From positions 62,001 through 126,000 of the forward strand of contig NZ_JABFAJ010000021.1 of assembly GCF_013085345.1 (NCBI RefSeq): 64,000 bases of DNA, written 5' to 3'. The DNA comes from Isoptericola sediminis. Its GTDB lineage: Bacteria; Actinomycetota; Actinomycetes; Actinomycetales; Cellulomonadaceae. This document shows, one piece after another, positions 56,056 through 63,827 of this stretch. The position numbers and the translations under genes were made by a program. Positions within the stretch are counted from its first letter, which is position 1; every line of letters starts with the position of its first letter. The notes beneath the pieces are model-generated. The model worked only from the letters and a program-made list of their open reading frames with translations, searched no databases and was not told the DNA's origin.

Positions 56056-56372
56056 CCCCCGCCGCCGTCTGGCTGACCGTGATCGTCGCCTCGGTGGTCA
56101 GCCTCGGCCTCAAGCTCGCCGGCCACTACGTGCCGCAGCACTGGCTCGCCACCGACCGGGTGCAGCGCACCTCGGTGCTGGTGACCGTGGCGCTGCTGGT
56201 GGCGCTCGTCGTCGTGCAGACGTTCGCCGACGGCACGGCGCTCGTCGTCGACGCCCGCCTGCCGGCGCTGGCCGTGGCGGCGGTCGCCCTCGCCCTGCGC
56301 GCGCCCTTCGTCCTGGTGATCGTGCTCGCCGCCGCCACCGCGGCCGGGCTGCGAGCGCTCGGGTGGGGCTGA
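56052..56372 (+). CDS. azlD: AzlD-type exporter small subunit
   Basis: A 106-residue membrane protein with four hydrophobic segments, the usual small partner of AzlC (BrnE/AzlD). GTG 56052 overlaps the azlC stop. The two subunits work as a complex in the cytoplasmic membrane. Confidence 0.88.
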   Translation: MTPAAVWLTVIVASVVSLGLKLAGHYVPQHWLATDRVQRTSVLVTVALLVALVVVQTFADGTALVVDARLPALAVAAVALALRAPFVLVIVLAAATAAGLRALGWG

Positions 56373-56380
56373 AGCCGCAC

Positions 56381-56386
56381 TAGGGT
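56381..56386 (+). promoter_or_regulatory. -10 element of leaderless GNAT gene promoter
   Basis: TAGGGT lies six bases before ATG 56393. Its TGGAG overlap could instead be read as a weak ribosome site. Confidence 0.4.
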
Positions 56387-56392
56387 GGAGCG

Positions 56393-56899
56393 ATGGCACT
56401 GTTCCAGGAGACCGCCGACGTCTCGGTGCGGCCCGCCGTCGCCGGCGACGAGGAGGCCGTGACCCGCATCCAGGTCGAGGCCTGGCGCACCACGCACGCC
56501 GACGTGCTGGGGGGCGCGGTCGACGCCCTCGACACCGCGGCCATGACCGAGCGCTGGGCCGACGCCATCCGCCGGCCGCCCGGGCCGGGGTTCGGGGTCC
56601 TCGTCGCGCTGGACGGCCCGGTCGTCGTCGGCTTCGCCGCGGTGGCCCCCGGACAGGTGATGTCCCTGGAGGTCGTCCCGCACGCACGGCGCAGCGGGCA
56701 CGGCTCACGGCTGCTGGCCGCCGCCGTGGACCGGCTGCGCACCGACGGCGAGAGCGAGGTCGTCACCTGGGTCCTCGACGGCGACGAGGGCCGGGAACGG
56801 TTCCTGTCGTCCTCCGGGCTCGGCCCCGACGGGACGGAACGGTCGCTGGCGACCGGGGTGCGCGACGTCGTCGAACGCCGCTGGTCCGCCTCGATCTGA
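56393..56899 (+). CDS. GNAT-family N-acetyltransferase
   Basis: A 168-residue acetyltransferase with the GNAT acetyl-CoA pyrophosphate loop (RRSGHGSRLL) near residues 101-110 preceded by the LEVVPHA strand. The N-terminal RPAVAGDEEAVTRIQVEAWRTTH segment is also typical. The substrate cannot be told. It follows azlD after about 20 bases and may be expressed from its own promoter. Confidence 0.85.
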   Translation: MALFQETADVSVRPAVAGDEEAVTRIQVEAWRTTHADVLGGAVDALDTAAMTERWADAIRRPPGPGFGVLVALDGPVVVGFAAVAPGQVMSLEVVPHARRSGHGSRLLAAAVDRLRTDGESEVVTWVLDGDEGRERFLSSSGLGPDGTERSLATGVRDVVERRWSASI

Positions 56900-56965
56900 C
56901 GCCCGGGCCCACGGCGGGCGTCGGCGACGAGGCGCCCGGTCGTGGCCGACGGTCCGGCGAGCCGT

Positions 56966-56971
56966 TAGACT
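56966..56971 (+). promoter_or_regulatory. Possible -10 element upstream of the ThDP enzyme gene
   Basis: TAGACT in the 196-base gap before the ThDP enzyme gene. A transcript from it would have a leader of about 118 bases containing a rare A-run (near 57007); no known riboswitch motif is visible. Confidence 0.35.
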
Positions 56972-57095
56972 CGACCGGGTCAAGGTGGACAGATCGCCTG
57001 CGCTCGAAAAAGGGGCGCACGGGCGGCCCGACGACGGGCACGACCCGGGCACATACGGACTGCAACCCTCATCCGTCACTGACCCGGAGTTTCTC

Positions 57096-58769
57096 GTGCC
57101 CACCTCGCACACCCATGTCTCTGCCCACGTGGCGCGCACCCTCGCCCAGCACGTCGACCACGTCTTCGGCGTCATGGGCAACGGCAACGCCTGGTTCCTC
57201 GACGCGCTCGAGAAGGACACCTCCTGCCGGTTCACCGCGGTGCGCCACGAGGCCGGTGCCGTCGTGGCCGCGGACGCCCACTACCGCGCGTCCGGCCGGA
57301 TCGCCGCCGCGACGGTCACCTACGGGGCCGGGTTCACGAACACGCTGACGGCCCTGGCCGAGGCGGCGCAGGCCCGCGTCCCGCTCGTGCTGCTCGCCGG
57401 GGACGAGCCGACGTCAGGCCCGCGGCCGTGGGACGTGGACCAGATCGCCCTGGCGGCGGCCGTCGGCGCACGGACCTACACCGTCGGGCGCACCGACGCC
57501 GCCGCGACCACGGTGATCGCGATCGAGCACTCCCTCACCTATCGCGTCCCGGTGGTGCTGGCCGTCCCCTACGACGTGGCGGCGCGCGAGGCCGGGCCCG
57601 TGCCGGAGGCCCCGCAGCCCGTGCTGCCGCAGCCGGCCGCTCCGGACGGCCCGTTCGACCGGGCGGCGATCTCCCACCTCGCCCAGGCCCTCGTGGACGC
57701 CGAGCGGCCGCTGCTGCTCGCCGGCCGCGGGGCGTGGCTCGCGCAGGCGGGCGAACCGCTCGGCGAGCTCGCGGACGCCACCGGGGCGCTGACGATGACC
57801 ACCGCCCTGGGGCGCAGCATCTTCCCCGACGCGCGCCACGACCTCGGCGTGGCCGGAGGGTTCGGGGCCGACGGCGCGATGAAGCTCGCCCACGAGGCGG
57901 ACGTCGTCGTCGTGTTCGGCGCGTCCCTCAACCAGTTCACGATGAGGTTCGGCGAGCTGTTCGCCCCGGGCACGCGGGTGGTCCAGGTGGACACCGCCGA
58001 GGCCGCCACCCACCGGCACGTGGGCGGTTTCATCCGCGGTGACGCGGCCCTGGTGGCCCGTGCGCTGGTGGACGAGCTCGCCGCGCTCGGCGCGACGCCG
58101 TCCGGCTGGCGTGAGTCCGTGGACGCCGCCCCCGCGCGGCAGTACGAGACCGGGCCGGCCGACGGCCTCGCGGAGGACGGACGCCTCGACCCCCGCTCGG
58201 TGGCCCACCGGCTCGCGCACCTGCTGCCGCAGGACCGGGTCGTCGTCTCCGACGGCGGCCACTTCATCGGCTGGGCCAACATGTACTGGCCGGTCACCTC
58301 CCCCGACCGCATGATCATGGTCGGCACCGCGTACCAGTCCATCGGGCTCGGCCTGGCCAGCGTGCCGGGGGCCGCGGCGGCCCGCCCGGAGTCGGCCGTG
58401 GTGCTCACCACCGGTGACGGCGGCGGGCTGATGGCCCTGGCCGACCTCGAGACCGCGGTGCGCACCGCGGGCGGCCGCGGCGTGGCCGTCGTGTGGAACG
58501 ACACCGTCTACGGGGCCGAGGTGCACGTGTACGGGCGCCAGGGGCTCGCCGAGGGTCCGATGCGCATCCCGGAGACCGACTTCGCGGCGCTGGCGAGCGC
58601 CGTCGGCGCCGAGGGCGTCGTCGTGCGCTCACTCGCGGACCTCGACCGCCTCGCCACGTGGCGGGACGAGCCCGTGGACGAGCGCCGCTTCCTCCTGCTG
58701 GACTGCCGCGTCTCCCCCACCGTCGTCGCGCCGTACCAGGAGGAGATCCTGCGCGTGAACCGGCGCTGA
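57096..58769 (+). CDS. Thiamine-diphosphate-dependent enzyme (acetolactate-synthase-like fold)
   Basis: A 557-residue ThDP enzyme with the N-terminal pyrimidine-binding domain holding the catalytic Glu52 (RHEAGAV), a central domain, and a C-terminal domain with the ThDP motif GDG at 440-442 ending in an Asn about 28 residues on (VWNDTVYG). No FAD-specific motif is obvious, so decarboxylase, lyase and synthase activities are all possible. GTG 57096 follows GGAG with a 6-base spacer. It converges with the monooxygenase gene and is separated from it by a strong terminator, so it may be independent of the catabolic genes. Confidence 0.78.
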   Translation: MPTSHTHVSAHVARTLAQHVDHVFGVMGNGNAWFLDALEKDTSCRFTAVRHEAGAVVAADAHYRASGRIAAATVTYGAGFTNTLTALAEAAQARVPLVLLAGDEPTSGPRPWDVDQIALAAAVGARTYTVGRTDAAATTVIAIEHSLTYRVPVVLAVPYDVAAREAGPVPEAPQPVLPQPAAPDGPFDRAAISHLAQALVDAERPLLLAGRGAWLAQAGEPLGELADATGALTMTTALGRSIFPDARHDLGVAGGFGADGAMKLAHEADVVVVFGASLNQFTMRFGELFAPGTRVVQVDTAEAATHRHVGGFIRGDAALVARALVDELAALGATPSGWRESVDAAPARQYETGPADGLAEDGRLDPRSVAHRLAHLLPQDRVVVSDGGHFIGWANMYWPVTSPDRMIMVGTAYQSIGLGLASVPGAAAARPESAVVLTTGDGGGLMALADLETAVRTAGGRGVAVVWNDTVYGAEVHVYGRQGLAEGPMRIPETDFAALASAVGAEGVVVRSLADLDRLATWRDEPVDERRFLLLDCRVSPTVVAPYQEEILRVNRR

Positions 58770-58820
58770 GACCGCGGCGACACCGGCGCCGCGCGAACGC
58801 AGCGCGAACCCCTCCCCCAC

Positions 58821-58853
58821 GACGGCGGGGCCGCCACCGGCGGCCCCGCCGTC
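58821..58853. terminator. Bidirectional terminator (ThDP enzyme / monooxygenase)
   Basis: A perfect 15-bp stem (GACGGCGGGGCCGCC and its complement) with the 3-base loop ACC lies between the two convergent genes ending at 58769 and 58858. Confidence 0.8.
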
Positions 58854-58857
58854 CGTG

Positions 58858-60753
58858 TCAGCTCCCGAACGCCCCGTCCAGGAACGCGGCCAGCTCGTCG
58901 GTGGCCGTCAGCGGGAGCACGTGCGCCACGTACTGGTCAGGGCGCACGACGACGACCACGCCGTCGCGCGACAGCTCCCGCTCGGCGAAGATGTCGACGC
59001 CGGTCCACACGGTGGGTCCGGCCGCGAACACCTTCTCCCAGTCGATGAGTCCGAGCGGACCGGTCCGCGGGCGGAACACCCCGGGGACACCGGCGAGGTC
59101 CACCTCCTGGAAGGCCTGCTGGTAGACCACCTTGACGTCGAAGACGGCGTCGACGTCGGCCCCGGCCGGGGTGTGCCTCGCCACGGGGGACTCCGCCGAG
59201 CCGACCCACGCCGCCCACGCGGCGAGCGCGGAGTCCTCGCCGGCGAGAGGGGCGTCGGCGAACGCGTAGAGGCGCCAGCGGCCGTCCGCCCGGGCGTGAT
59301 GACCCAGGTGGACAGCGTTGCCGTCGGCGACCCTGGTGACCTCGGCGGACTTGAACCGCTTGCCGATCGGGAACCCGGCGGCCAGCTCCTGGTGGCTCGG
59401 CTCGCCGACGATCATCGACGGCGCGTACCGGGTCATGAACCCCGAGGGGAACTCGGAGGTCGCGAGGTAGTGCTGGGCGAGCTCGGTCGGGTCGGAGATC
59501 TCCTCCGGCTTGCGCGCCATGAGGCTGGACCACTCCCGGTCGAAGTCGATGAGCTCCTGGGCCACCGGCTGCCGCTCGGACGAGTAGGTGGCGAGCAGCG
59601 ACTCAGGGCTGAGCCCCGTGAGCACGGAGCCGAGCTTCCAGCCGAGGTTCAGCCCGTCCTGCATCGAGACGTTCATCCCCTGCCCCGCCTTCGCGCTGTG
59701 CGTGTGGCAGGCGTCCCCGGTGAGGAACACGCGCGGGGTGCGTCCCGAGCCTTCGGGGACGTCGTCGAACCGGTCGGTCACGCGGTGCCCGACCTCGTAG
59801 ACGCTGTGCCAGGCGACGTCCACCACGTCGAGCGTGTAGGGCGTGAGGATCTCGTTGGCGCGCCGAATGATCTCCTCGATCGGCGTCCTGCGCACCTCGT
59901 GGTGGTCGTTCTCGGGCACCTCGCCGAGGTCGACGTACATGCGGCTGAGGTATCCCCCCTCGCGCGGGATGTGGAGGATGTTCCCGGCCTCGGAGTTGAT
60001 CGCGCACTTGATGCGCCAGTCGGGGAAGTCGGTGTTCACCAGCACGTCCATCACGCCCCAGGCGTGCGCCGCGAACTCGCCGACGTGGCGGCGGCCGATC
60101 GCCTCGCGCACGGCGCTGCGGGCGCCGTCGCACCCGGCGACGTACTTCGCGCGGATCGTGCGCTCCCGGCCCGGCAGCTCGCCGGCCGCCTCCCGGACAC
60201 GCACCTCGACGGGATACGGGCCGGCGTCGGGCCCCTCGTGCACGGTGAGCCCGAGGAACTCGACGCCGTAGTCGGGCGCGATCCGGGCGGGGCCGTTCGC
60301 GGCCGCCTGCGCGAAGTAGTCGAGGACGCGCGCCTGGTTGACGATGAGGTGCGGGAACTCGCTGATCTTCAGCCCGTAGTCCTCCGTGCGCGACGTGCGC
60401 ACGATGCGTCCCGGGTCGTCGGGGTCGGGACCCCAGAAGTTCATCCAGCCGATGTTGTAGGCCTCGGCGGTGATCTGCTCGGCGAACCCGAAGGCCTGGA
60501 ACGTCTCGACGCTGCGCGGCTGGATGCCGTCGGCCTGGCCGAGCACGAGCCGTCCCGCCCGCCGCTCGATGACGCGCGTCGTGACCTCGGGGTACTGCGA
60601 CATCTGCGCGGCGAGCAGCATGCCCGCCGGGCCGGAGCCGACGACGAGGACGTCGACCTCGTCGGGCAGCTCGGCGGGCCGGTCGAGGCCCGTCCCGGCG
60701 GCGGGCAGGACCCGCGGGTCGCCGGACACGTAGCCGTGGTGGTGGAACTGCAC
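58858..60753 (-). CDS. FAD-dependent aromatic hydroxylase (3-hydroxybenzoate 4-monooxygenase-like)
   Basis: A 631-residue class A flavoprotein hydroxylase. It has the FAD-binding VVGSGPAGM near residue 37, the DG motif AGCDGARSAVR, the GDACHTHS motif near 346 and a C-terminal thioredoxin-like domain as in phenol hydroxylase and MobA. The start (MQFH), LGQADGI, SEFPH and the tail DQYVAHVLPL resemble MobA of Comamonas, which makes protocatechuate from 3-hydroxybenzoate; exact substrate is inferred. GTG 60753 follows GAGGAG. It lies downstream of the transporter gene, separated by a terminator hairpin. Confidence 0.82.
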   Translation of the reverse strand: MQFHHHGYVSGDPRVLPAAGTGLDRPAELPDEVDVLVVGSGPAGMLLAAQMSQYPEVTTRVIERRAGRLVLGQADGIQPRSVETFQAFGFAEQITAEAYNIGWMNFWGPDPDDPGRIVRTSRTEDYGLKISEFPHLIVNQARVLDYFAQAAANGPARIAPDYGVEFLGLTVHEGPDAGPYPVEVRVREAAGELPGRERTIRAKYVAGCDGARSAVREAIGRRHVGEFAAHAWGVMDVLVNTDFPDWRIKCAINSEAGNILHIPREGGYLSRMYVDLGEVPENDHHEVRRTPIEEIIRRANEILTPYTLDVVDVAWHSVYEVGHRVTDRFDDVPEGSGRTPRVFLTGDACHTHSAKAGQGMNVSMQDGLNLGWKLGSVLTGLSPESLLATYSSERQPVAQELIDFDREWSSLMARKPEEISDPTELAQHYLATSEFPSGFMTRYAPSMIVGEPSHQELAAGFPIGKRFKSAEVTRVADGNAVHLGHHARADGRWRLYAFADAPLAGEDSALAAWAAWVGSAESPVARHTPAGADVDAVFDVKVVYQQAFQEVDLAGVPGVFRPRTGPLGLIDWEKVFAAGPTVWTGVDIFAERELSRDGVVVVVRPDQYVAHVLPLTATDELAAFLDGAFGS

Positions 60754-60818
60754 GGGTGCTCCTCATCGTCCTCGATGTCCCGGCGGCCTCGCCGGGGTTC
60801 GATCATCCAACACATCAT

Positions 60819-60857
60819 CGGCAGGACGGCGCCGGGCGCACCGGCGCCGTCCTGCCG
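60819..60857 (-). terminator. Strong hairpin between transporter and monooxygenase genes
   Basis: A perfect 17-bp stem (CGGCAGGACGGCGCCGG and its complement) with a 5-base loop follows the transporter stop codon by four bases. It suggests that the monooxygenase has its own promoter in the remaining 65 bases, or that readthrough is partial. Confidence 0.75.
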
Positions 60858-60861
60858 GTCC

Positions 60862-62241
60862 TCAGGCGCGGGGCAGCCCGTACACGGGGCTGGCGACCTG
60901 CTCGGCCTCGTGCTCCGGTCCGAGCGGGATGCCGGTGCGGTCGCGAAGGAGCAGGGTGGCGGCGAAGGCGACCACCATCATCCCCGCGATGTAGAACGCG
61001 ACGGAGGTGGCGCTACCGGTGGTCTGCACGAGCCAGGCGGCGATCGTCGGGGCGAACGCGCCGCCGAGGATCGCACCGATCGCGTAGGTGATGGACACCC
61101 CGGAGTAGCGGATCGAGGCCGGGAAGAGCTCCGCGAAGTAGGCCGCCTGCTGGCCGTAGGTGAAGCCGTTGCCCACCGCGAACAGCGAGACGCCCAGGAA
61201 CAGCAGCCACGGGTCCCCAGTGTTCACCAGCGGGAACAGCAGGAACACGGTGCCGAGGAACGCGAGCCAGCCGATGATGTAGGTGTTGCGTCGCCCGATG
61301 CGGTCGGAGACGACACCGGCCGCGTAGGTGCACACCAGCCAGACGACGGACGCGCCGGCCACCGCCAGGAGCACCGGCGTGCGGTCCATCCCGACCAGAC
61401 CCCCCTCGTCCAGCGGGGTCGTGGCGTAGTTCTGCAGGTAGCCGCCGGTGGTCATGTACCCCGCGGCGTTGTTGCCCGCGAAGGTCAGGGCGGCGAGCAG
61501 CACGAGCAGCCAGTGCTGACGGAACAGGGTGGTGACCGGCGTGCGCGCGGCGGACTTCTTCTCGGCGATCTCGACGAACACCGGGCTCTCCTCGACCGTG
61601 CGCCGCACCACGATGCCGACCACGATCAGCACGACGCTGAGCAGGAACGGGATCCGCCAGCCCCACTCGACGAACGCGTCGCCGGGCGAGACGACGCCGG
61701 TCATGAGCGCGAGCACACCGGAGGCGAGCAGCAGACCGATGGGGACGCCGATCTGGGGGAAGGCGCCCATGCGGCCGCGCCGGCCGTCCGGCGCGTGCTC
61801 GACGGCCATGAGGACGGCGCCGCCCCACTCGCCGCCGGTGGACAGGCCCTGCAGGATGCGCAGGAGCACCAGCAGGATCGGGGCCAGGATGCCGATCTGC
61901 TGATAGGTCGGCAGCAGCCCGATCAGCGTCGTGGCGCCCCCCATCAGCATCAACGTCACGACGAGCACGGCCTTGCGACCGATCTTGTCGCCGAAGTGAC
62001 CGGCGAGGAATGCCCCCAGCGGCCGGAACAGGAAGCTGATGCCGACGGTCGCGAAGGCCAGCAGGGTGCCGACCGCGGAGCCGGCCGGTTCGAAGAACAG
62101 TGCGCTGAACACCAGGCCCGCGGCGCTGGCGTACAGGAAGAAGTCGTACCACTCGATGGTGGTACCGATGACGGTCGCGAAGGCGACCCGGCGCAGCTCG
62201 CGCCGATCTGTCGGGGTCGTGGCGACGGTGCTCACGGTCAT
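60862..62241 (-). CDS. MFS transporter, metabolite:H+ symporter (MHS) type
   Basis: A 459-residue transporter with 12 predicted membrane segments. The MHS marks are present: TTIEWYDFFLYASAAG in the first helix, GHFGDKIGRK between helices 2 and 3, and RILQGLSTGGEWGGA. Relatives carry shikimate, 2-oxoglutarate, proline/betaine or aromatic acids. Its neighbours suggest uptake of the aromatic acid hydroxylated by the monooxygenase. ATG follows GGAG with a 7-base spacer. It is divergent from the FAH-RraA gene and shares its palindromic operator. Confidence 0.87.
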   Translation of the reverse strand: MTVSTVATTPTDRRELRRVAFATVIGTTIEWYDFFLYASAAGLVFSALFFEPAGSAVGTLLAFATVGISFLFRPLGAFLAGHFGDKIGRKAVLVVTLMLMGGATTLIGLLPTYQQIGILAPILLVLLRILQGLSTGGEWGGAVLMAVEHAPDGRRGRMGAFPQIGVPIGLLLASGVLALMTGVVSPGDAFVEWGWRIPFLLSVVLIVVGIVVRRTVEESPVFVEIAEKKSAARTPVTTLFRQHWLLVLLAALTFAGNNAAGYMTTGGYLQNYATTPLDEGGLVGMDRTPVLLAVAGASVVWLVCTYAAGVVSDRIGRRNTYIIGWLAFLGTVFLLFPLVNTGDPWLLFLGVSLFAVGNGFTYGQQAAYFAELFPASIRYSGVSITYAIGAILGGAFAPTIAAWLVQTTGSATSVAFYIAGMMVVAFAATLLLRDRTGIPLGPEHEAEQVASPVYGLPRA

Positions 62242-62276
62242 GCGGGGACTCCTCTGTCGATTCCGCTCGAGGCCCG

Positions 62277-62290
62277 CATCGTATACGATG
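62277..62290. promoter_or_regulatory. Palindromic operator over divergent -10 boxes
   Basis: CATCGTATACGATG is a perfect 14-bp palindrome between the transporter and FAH-RraA genes. It contains TACGAT on both strands (62284-62289 plus; 62278-62283 minus), a fit to TANNNT -10 boxes in each direction. GntR-family operators often have a GT-AC core like the GTATAC here, so the GntR protein encoded at 63824 is the likely ligand. Confidence 0.6.
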
Positions 62291-62318
62291 AGTGATACGA
62301 CACGACAAGGGGGTTCCT

Positions 62319-63827
62319 GTGGTCACCGACGACGACACCTCGGCCGGCCCGTCAGCCGCGGCACGGACGCTGCTGCCCGACGGCCTCGCGCCCGGCAAGA
62401 TCATCGCCGTCCACCTCAACTACCCGTCGCGCGCGGCACAGCGCGGACGGACGCCGAGCCAGCCGTCCTACTTCCTCAAGCCGGTCTCCTCGCTCGCGCC
62501 GAGCGACGCCACGGTCGAACGTCCGGCCGGCACCGAGCTGCTCGCCTTCGAGGGCGAGGTGGCCGTGGTGATCGGCACCCCGGCGCGCTGGGTCGACCCG
62601 GCCGACGGCTGGTCGCACGTCGCCGCCGTCACGGCCGCGAACGACTTCGGTCTGTACGACCTGCGCAGCGCGGACAAGGGCTCCAACCTGCGCTCCAAGG
62701 GTGGTGAGGGCTTCACCCCGCTCGGTCCGCGCTGGATCCCCGCCGCCGAGGTCGATCCTGCGGGCCTGCGCGTGCGCACCTGGGTCGACGGCGAGCTCGT
62801 CCAGGAGGACTCCACGGCGACCCTGCTGTTCGACGTCGGGCGCCTGGTCGCCGACCTGTCCCAGCACTTCACGCTCGAGCCCGGCGACGTCGTCCTCACC
62901 GGGACGCCTGCCGGCTCCTCCGTCGTCGAGCCGGGCCAGACCGTCGAGGTCGAGGTGGACGCCCCCGGCTCCCCCGGCGCACCCACCAGCGGACGTCTGG
63001 TCACCCGCGTGACCGCGGGCACGACACCCTTCGGAGACTTCGGCTCCCAGCCGGCGGTCGACGCGACGCAGCGTGCCGAGGCCTGGGGCACCGAGCCGCC
63101 GACGTCGTCCGGCGTGACCCCGGCGCCGGTGCTGACCGAGGACCAGCGGGCCCGGTTCGCCACGGTGGCGGTGGCCACCCTCTCCGCCGCGCTGCGCCGG
63201 CGCGGCCACACCGACGTCTTCCTCGAGGGCGTGCACGGGCTGCGCCCCGGTGACCGGTTCGTCGGTCCCGCCCGCACGCTGCGGCTGGTGCCGTTCCGAC
63301 CAGACCTGTTCGCCGCGCACGGCGGCGGCTACAACGCCCAGAAGCGCGCCTTCGACACCGTCGGCCCCGGTGAGGTGCTCGTCGTCGAGGCCCGGGGCGA
63401 GCGTGGCACCGGGACCGTGGGCGACGTGCTGGCCCTGCGCGCGAAAGTGCGCGGCGCGGCCGCCGTGGTCACCGACGGCGGTGTGCGCGACGCCGAGGCG
63501 GTCGCCGAGATCGGCCTGCCCGTCTTCTCCGCCGGCCCCCACCCGTCGGTGCTCGGCCGCCGCCACGTGCCCTGGGAGACCGACGTCACCGTCGCCTGCG
63601 GCGGCGCCGCCGTCCAGCCGGGTGACGTCGTCGTCGGCGACCGGGACGGCGCCCTGGTCATCCCGGCGGCGCTGGTCGAGGAGGTCCTCGCCGAGGCCGA
63701 GGAGGCCGAGGCCGCCGACGCCTTCGTGGCACGCCAGGTGGCCGAGGGAGCACCGGTCGACGGCCTGTTCCCCATGGACGCGCACTGGCGCGCGCGCTAC
63801 GAGGCCGAGCGGGAGGGCGACCGGTGA
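62319..63827 (+). CDS. FAH-domain / RraA-domain fusion protein
   Basis: A 502-residue fusion. Residues about 20-235 form a fumarylacetoacetate-hydrolase-type domain (LNYPSR, SYFLKP, the metal-binding FEGEVAVVIG, VLTGTPAG). Residues about 280-480 form an RraA-type domain with VVTDGGVRDAEAV, the metal and Arg-Asp site of 4-hydroxy-4-methyl-2-oxoglutarate/CHA aldolases. The combination suggests successive steps on oxo-acids from aromatic-ring cleavage. GTG 62319 has AAGGGGG five bases upstream; GTG 62292 in frame lies too close to the operator. Its stop overlaps the regulator's start. Confidence 0.82.
   Translation: MVTDDDTSAGPSAAARTLLPDGLAPGKIIAVHLNYPSRAAQRGRTPSQPSYFLKPVSSLAPSDATVERPAGTELLAFEGEVAVVIGTPARWVDPADGWSHVAAVTAANDFGLYDLRSADKGSNLRSKGGEGFTPLGPRWIPAAEVDPAGLRVRTWVDGELVQEDSTATLLFDVGRLVADLSQHFTLEPGDVVLTGTPAGSSVVEPGQTVEVEVDAPGSPGAPTSGRLVTRVTAGTTPFGDFGSQPAVDATQRAEAWGTEPPTSSGVTPAPVLTEDQRARFATVAVATLSAALRRRGHTDVFLEGVHGLRPGDRFVGPARTLRLVPFRPDLFAAHGGGYNAQKRAFDTVGPGEVLVVEARGERGTGTVGDVLALRAKVRGAAAVVTDGGVRDAEAVAEIGLPVFSAGPHPSVLGRRHVPWETDVTVACGGAAVQPGDVVVGDRDGALVIPAALVEEVLAEAEEAEAADAFVARQVAEGAPVDGLFPMDAHWRARYEAEREGDR

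Noticed and set aside
56978-57095. Thiamine-pyrophosphate riboswitch in the leader of the ThDP enzyme
   Set aside because: The conserved CUGAGA and the second helix motif of that riboswitch are not present.
58855-62295. A very long rightward open frame (over 1,100 codons) across the monooxygenase and transporter genes
   Set aside because: It is the antisense of two well-supported leftward genes and of a terminator hairpin; its composition is His/Arg/Gly-rich like other GC-driven shadows, with no domain.
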